The notes under the pieces are model-generated. The model was not told the origin of the DNA and did no database searches. It was given only the letters and a program-made list of their open reading frames with translations. A stretch of DNA of 64,000 bases. It comes from Botryosphaeria dothidea (Eukaryota > Ascomycota > Dothideomycetes > Botryosphaeriales > Botryosphaeriaceae). The stretch is from contig WWBZ02000033.1 of assembly GCA_011503125.2 (NCBI GenBank), forward strand, positions 2,852,001-2,916,000. The letters run 5' to 3'. Shown here piece after piece: positions 59,555 through 64,000 of this stretch. A program made the position numbers and the translations under genes. The stretch's first letter is position 1; the number at the start of each line of letters is the position of its first letter.

Positions 59555-60363
59555 GTGTAAGCTTGTAAGTGCATGTGCCTGGTGACGCTGCTGGCGCAGC
59601 GTCGGCGGGCACAGGCGTTGTTAATAATGTTCCTTCTTTCGTGTTGGACATTGTATGTTTGGGGAGAGGTCCATAAATAGAATTTTTTCTTTCTTTTTTG
59701 CTTTCTCAAAGTCTTTTTTCACTTGCATCACAAGGCCGCGGAGGCAGGGCCCCTTCATGGAGGAACAGTCCGAGTGGACGCCAGAAATGGAAATGCACAA
59801 GGCAGCGGGGAAGTTAAGCAGCTCAGGAATGCACCAGGAGCTATGTATCAGCTCGCCCGATACTTTTATAGGATACTGGGCGCGTCCTGCGACGCTCTCC
59901 AGGGTCTGAGGCTTCGTTAAAGACGGAGACCCACGTCGTTGCGGGCAGCGGAGGCGATCATTGCATGTGATTTGGGGCTGACGCAACGTCGTGTGCAACA
60001 GCTTCGAATGATATGAGGGCGAATAATAAGACTGAGCTGTGGTGGACAGGGTTATAAAAGTGGCGTCGCCTATCGCAATTGGGCAATTTCTTTCGGCCGG
60101 GGGTGGGCCGTGTGGCTGGGGCGTTGAAGTGTGTTGCGCGTCCGGAGACTCCGCCTCTGCCAGAGTGATGCAAGGTGCATCCATGAGCTGCGACACCCGC
60201 CCTTCGACGCCGATCCTTTTTTACTCAGTAATGCTCTGCGGCGTCCCTTCTTCGTTCGACCAGCTGCTGCGTCTGACCAACAACACCGCCGCCGCTTTCG
60301 ACCCGCACTGAGTTCCGCCCTCACACGCCGCCATTCCGCTCGCAATCTCTCTATCTCTCTTCC
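59555..60363. promoter_or_regulatory. Region upstream of the Golgi pH regulator gene
   Basis: Probable promoter and pyrimidine-rich leader of the next gene. A 187-codon minus-strand frame (59621-60181) has no recognisable domain and was not called. Confidence 0.4.
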
Positions 60364-62038
60364 ATGTGGCCCTCCGCCGACGACTGCGATGACTGCGTCC
60401 CCGACTACATGCGCCACTCGGCGTCGACGACCTTCTTCTCGTGCCTGCCCTTCATAGCAACCTTCCTGGTAGCCGCGCTCGCCGTGCACCACCGCCTGTT
60501 TCCGCTGCTGTCGGGCTCCAGCAAGGCCTCCGACGCGCTGCACTCGCCCACGGCCGCCGTCGCCTTCCGCGAGCCATGGAAAAGGAGATTCGGCGCCCCG
60601 TCGGGCGAGCGCGTCGCCGGCCTCGTCTTCTCCACCAACGTCGCCCTGAGCGCCGTGCTGGTCGAGCTCATCCTCTGCGAGATCTCCAACTCGCTCAACC
60701 AGGCCGCCCGCAGCCTCGCCCTCAAGATCACCCTGTCGCTGCTGCTCGTCCTGTTGATACTGGTCACCCCGGCGCTGGAGATTCACTCGGTGCTCTCGGC
60801 GGGCGGATGGAGCTTCACCGAACATGGAAAAGGCCGGATTAGGATTGCATGGCTGATGGAGGGCATCGGAATGTCTCTATGGCTGTTAGGGTTCTGGTGG
60901 CTGGGCGAAGGTCTGCTGGGCAGTTACCTGCACGAGAAGAGCTACGTAAACAAGCATAGTTTCAGCGAGGGCTGTCTCGAGCGGATAGGCGTGATTGGCG
61001 TGAGCTTGATGGCCAGCCTGGCAGGCTTCGCGGCCGTCAGTTCGCTGTGGCAGAACTTTGGCGTCAAACAAAAGATGGTACGTTTGCCGCCACGCATATG
61101 AAACGCCGTTTTCAAGCAATCCGGGGTATCCCTATACTAACATGAATCAGATCACCGAGGCGGACATTGCCCGCAAGCAGGCCGGCCTGGATGCCACCAA
61201 CGACATGTTGCAAGTAAAGCAGAGCCGCCTCCGCGCCGTGCAGCGCCGCATATCAGAGACTCCACAAGAAGGCTTCATGACCAGAGTCATCGGAACCATC
61301 CGCGGCAATACCGAGATGCAGGAGCGGCAGAGCCTGCAGCTGGAGATCTCCGGGTTGGAGACGATGGCGGCGGGCCTGTCCAACTCGCTGCTGGCCATGC
61401 AGGCACGGCGACAGGCGCAGCTCCGCTCCAAGACAGCGGTAGGCCACCTGCTCAACCTGTTCTCGTACGCCTTCTCCATCTACTGTCTCTACCGCATCGG
61501 CGCAACGACTCTCACGACCTTCCGCCGGCTGCACGCGCCTGAGACGTCCTTCTCGAACAGCGACCCGATCAACAACATCCTCGCACTGCTCGCCAAGCAT
61601 TGGGACCCCTCGCTCGACCGCGCCGCGTGGTCGCGCCAGATTTCTTTCCTGCTGGCGGGCGTGATGCTGCTAGCCTCGTTCAACAGCGTGCTGCAGACGT
61701 TCTTGCTGTTCACCCGCCTCGCCCCCAGCCTGCTGCAGCACGCCCAGTCCAACATCGCCCTCATCGTCTCGCAGATCTCGGCGACTTACGTCATCAGCTC
61801 GGCCCTGCTGCTGCGCTCCAACCTGCCCCCGGAGTACCGCGGTGTCATCAGCGAGGCGCTCGGCGCACCCCTCGAGCCGGGCTTCGTCGAGCGCTGGTTC
61901 GAGGGTTGGTTTCTGGCCGCGTGCGCAGTCTCGGGGTTGGGTATCTGGTTGGGGCGGAAGGTGCGATTGGGTGGGGACTGGGTAGATATGGACGACGATT
62001 ATGCGGAGGCGGATGTGGAGATGGGGAAGATGAGCTGA
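60364..62038 (+). CDS. Golgi pH regulator (GPHR/GPR89) family membrane protein
   Basis: Exons 60364-61077 and 61151-62038 (intron 73 nt, GTACGT, branch ACTAAC, CAG, phase 0) give 533 residues. The first half has N-terminal helices (FFSCLPFIATFLVAALAV, SLLLVLLILVTPALEIHSVL, IGMSLWLLGFWWLGEGLL) and IGVIGVSLMASLAGFAAVSS. A conserved coiled region follows: ITEADIARKQAGLDATNDML, QSRLRAVQRRI, LQLEISGLETM. The C-terminal half (GHLLNLFSYAFSIYCLYRIG, LLAGVMLLASFNSVLQTF, ALIVSQISATYVISSALLLR, LPPEYRGVISEALG) matches the ABA_GPCR part of the family. About nine membrane segments. Animal members act as Golgi anion channels; plant GTG proteins were proposed as abscisate receptors. The fungal role is inferred to be in Golgi acidification. 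Confidence 0.88.
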
Positions 62039-62624
62039 TCGGATCGGTCGATCGATCCTGTGTTTCTCGTTTGTTGATCTTTTTTCTTTTTACGAAACTA
62101 TTAATCTGTACAAAAAAGGGAAGATGCCTGACGACCGTTTCCTTTTTCTCTGCTGAAATGGCGAAGGCGAATGCTGCATAAGCGATGGCTGGACCTTGCG
62201 TTATGGGCTACATATCTGTCGAATAGATCAAAATAGAGCCTATATTAATTAATGCTGATCTCGATGGCTGGAGCATCGACTGACTACATGGCATGTTTGT
62301 CTCCAGTGAGGCTCGGCGGGTAACAACCGGAAAAGGAAGTGCTGTGCATGCTTGATGACGTTTTCCCAGCACGCGAGAATGGAAAGATAGCCCCAGTTGA
62401 CTTGGAGCTACCGCCAAAGGGCAAGCCCCCGCACCTACCGTATCTAAGCAGTGGTTGAGGCGATGTCATTGAGCCCTGACGAGGGATGCAGTGACGTCAC
62501 GAGTTGTCGGCGACTGCTGCAATGAATGAGCAGCTGTAAGCTTGCGTAGACTCCTTCTCAATCCATCCTCACCTACGGACAGAGCAGAAACTCTTCTCTT
62601 CAAACCTCAACACGTCCGCACAAC
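62039..62624. promoter_or_regulatory. Region between GPHR gene and the 80-residue gene
   Basis: GPHR 3' UTR followed by the promoter of the small gene, which contains a perfect CRE-like palindrome at 62492-62499. Confidence 0.5.
62492..62499. promoter_or_regulatory. CRE-like site TGACGTCA
   Basis: Perfect 8-bp palindrome TGACGTCA, 126 bp upstream of the small gene's ATG. ATF/CREB-type bZIP factors (Atf1/AtfA class) bind this sequence and drive stress and spore genes in fungi. One perfect site at promoter distance is suggestive, not proof. Confidence 0.5.
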
Positions 62625-62940
62625 ATGCCTCACTCCAAGACTCCCGGTGGCCAGGGCCCCAGCGACAAGTACCTGAAGCAGCAGGCCCAAAGTACGCTCA
62701 CCCCCTTCGCATTTTCCGTACAACGAAATGCTCTTTCGCTGACCGTGACATAATGAATACACAGCCCATGGCCTCGGCGCCGACAACGCACCAGGACACA
62801 AGGAAGGCGGCGCACCGGGCGACGCACCCGTCGCAGGCGACTCGTACACGTCCAACGTCGGCGTCGACAACGACGCCACAAACCAGCCGGGCGAGCAGGG
62901 CAACATCGGGCAGAAGATTAACGAGAGGCCGGCGCAGTAG
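62625..62940 (+). CDS. Small hydrophilic Gly/Asp-rich protein, 80 residues
   Basis: Exons 62625-62691 and 62765-62940 (intron 73 nt, GTACGC, branch GCTGAC, ACAG, phase 1) give 80 residues. It begins MPHSKTPGGQGPSDKYLKQQ, crosses the junction as QAQTHGLGADNAPGHKEGG, and ends NIGQKINERPAQ. It contains no cysteine, tryptophan or hydrophobic segment; Gly, Asp, Asn, Ala and Pro dominate, so it is predicted to be disordered and cytosolic. I do not recognise a family. The composition recalls small stress or spore proteins of fungi, and the CRE-like site upstream fits that, but this is inference. Support for being real: good splice signals, a frame maintained across the junction, A at -3 of the ATG, and isolation between two unrelated genes. 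Confidence 0.65.
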
Positions 62941-63435
62941 AAGCGGAGCCCAAGAACTACAGTGACGACGGAAAAGACCCGCACGATAGATGGGATTGGT
63001 TCGGTTTGTGCGTGGCAGGCAGATGAAATGTTCACGCGCGGTGTTGTGGCTGGTGTAAGCATGTTTCGATTTAAGTTGCGGGCTTGTGGCTGGCGTGATG
63101 CTTGTTTGTCGACGACTTGCGAACCCCTGAACGACAACCGTCGTCAGCACATGAATAGTGGGGGACTCCAGAATACGGATTCGCACTCGGAAGACACGAG
63201 AAAAGGCAAGGAGAGTCTCAAAAAAGCGTGTTGTCAAATATTTACATTGAAGTTTGAAGTATTTCGGCGACTGCGCATTAACGTCTCCCGCGATCGCACA
63301 AGCGTATATGTTCTCCCAATACCATTCATCCACATCTCTAAATTCCCCTCCCTTATTCTAGACGTCGCTCAAAATCCCAAAGAGACGTTGCGCCATGCAT
63401 TTCCCATTTTCCATCCGTATGCTTAAAAACCTCGT
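62941..63435. other. Convergent intergenic region small gene/GH17
   Basis: Two 3' UTRs; T-rich tracts near 63235. Nothing else seen. Confidence 0.5.
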
Positions 63436-64000
63436 TTAAGAGCTGGGGCAGTTAAGGTCGAAGAGAGCGCCGAAGTTGTCGTCGACGACGCCGAAGTCCT
63501 GGGCCTCGGTGGAGGTGTCGTGGAGGGTGTACCACCAGATGGAGTACTGCGAGGCATACTTGCAGAGGACAGCATCCCAGAAGGTCTTGGCGTTTGCCTT
63601 GTTGGCGACGCTGTTGCCGAAGTTGGGGCCGGCGGTGGGCCAGCCGGTCTCGGTGATCCACAGCTTAGCGGCGGGGTTGTACTGGTTGATGAAGCCCAGG
63701 GACTCGTCGATGGCCTTCTGGAAGGTGGACTGGCCCTGGTCGGGCGTCACGCCCTGCCAGTAGGGGTAGGCGTCGACACCGACGAAGTCGACGGCGTTGA
63801 TCAGGTCGGCGGAGCTGGCGTTCCACGCGTTGTACGTGTCGACGTGGCCGACCCAAATGCCCTTGCCGCCGTACTTGTCCTGCGAGATCATGCCGCGGAC
63901 ATCGTAAACCTGCTCGGCCAGGCGGCCTGCGTTGGTGTCGCCACGGTACAGGTCCTCACTGCCGACGGACACGGCAGAGATCCAGTCGACGCCGTACTTG
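63436..64000 (-). CDS. Glycoside hydrolase family 17 beta-1,3-glucanase, 3' part (cut by window edge)
   Basis: The last 187 codons of a gene running off the right end; the frame is open to base 64000 (KYGVDWISAVSVGSEDLYR). GH17 enzymes act on cell-wall beta-1,3-glucan (Bgl2, Scw4 and EglC types). Visible signatures: SVGSEDLYRG with the proton-donor region, WVGHVDTYNAWN, VDFVGVDAYPYWQG, LWITETGWPT with the catalytic nucleophile glutamate, and SIWWYTLHDTSTEAQDFGVV. The protein ends LFDLNCPSS immediately after the catalytic domain. It therefore lacks the Ser/Thr-rich, GPI-anchored tail found in some relatives and is probably soluble in the wall or secreted. The signal peptide would lie outside the window. 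Confidence 0.93.
   Translation of the reverse strand, partial: KYGVDWISAVSVGSEDLYRGDTNAGRLAEQVYDVRGMISQDKYGGKGIWVGHVDTYNAWNASSADLINAVDFVGVDAYPYWQGVTPDQGQSTFQKAIDESLGFINQYNPAAKLWITETGWPTAGPNFGNSVANKANAKTFWDAVLCKYASQYSIWWYTLHDTSTEAQDFGVVDDNFGALFDLNCPSS

Noticed and set aside
59621..60181. 187-codon minus-strand open frame
   Set aside because: Composition is irregular, no domain is visible, and it covers the probable promoter of the GPHR gene. Kept as non-coding.

Overview
The window is nuclear DNA of a filamentous ascomycete (Pezizomycotina; the class cannot be fixed from sequence alone). Grounds: almost all introns are 47-75 nt with GT...AG ends and CTAAC/CTGAC-type branch points just upstream of the acceptor. 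Single genes lie on both strands without operons. There is a HET-domain (heterokaryon incompatibility) gene, a lone dispersed 5S rRNA gene and an intron-containing tRNA-Cys. I support 20 protein-coding loci (one decayed, one cut by the right edge), one tRNA, one 5S rRNA, a truncated inverted tRNA copy and a tRNA-like Pol III candidate.

Layout. 1-20.2 kb is housekeeping: ribosomal protein uS11/RPS14, the U5 snRNP factor AAR2, the inositol pyrophosphate synthase VIP1/Asp1 (minus strand), divergent from UTP21 (SSU processome), then the Ran exchange factor RCC1/Pim1 and glycine decarboxylase GCV2. 22-30.1 kb holds a nine-exon PLP decarboxylase of tyrosine-decarboxylase type with a 5-nt exon, a tRNA-like element ending in a hairpin plus T-run, an arrestin-fold protein and a membrane protein. 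From 30.1 to 44.9 kb the only protein gene I can support is a Ran1/Pat1-like kinase, with about 7.5 kb of apparently non-coding DNA upstream and 5.9 kb downstream; the downstream part contains a 5S rRNA gene. 44.9-53.3 kb is dense: a DUF6594-like membrane protein divergent from a CYP52-type P450, then succinyl-CoA ligase beta (LSC2) sharing a 210-bp divergent promoter with a lysine-rich DUF3245-type protein, which converges on a 3-ketoacyl-CoA thiolase. 54.5-64 kb holds a malate/C4-dicarboxylate transporter, the decayed HET gene, tRNA-Cys and its inverted partial copy, a Golgi pH regulator homologue, an 80-residue two-exon protein and the 3' part of a GH17 beta-1,3-glucanase.

The genes do not form an obvious pathway cluster. 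Themes are nuclear housekeeping (RPS14, AAR2, UTP21, RCC1), mitochondrial or peroxisomal carbon metabolism (GCV2, LSC2, thiolase) and membrane or surface functions. The most unusual items are the 5-nt exon, the tRNA-like/hairpin/T-run element at 25973-26166, the 72-bp inverted tRNA-Cys duplication, and the gene-poor surroundings of the kinase.

Exon limits were placed by hand from splice signals, frame continuity and remembered family patterns. No transcript data or database search was available.
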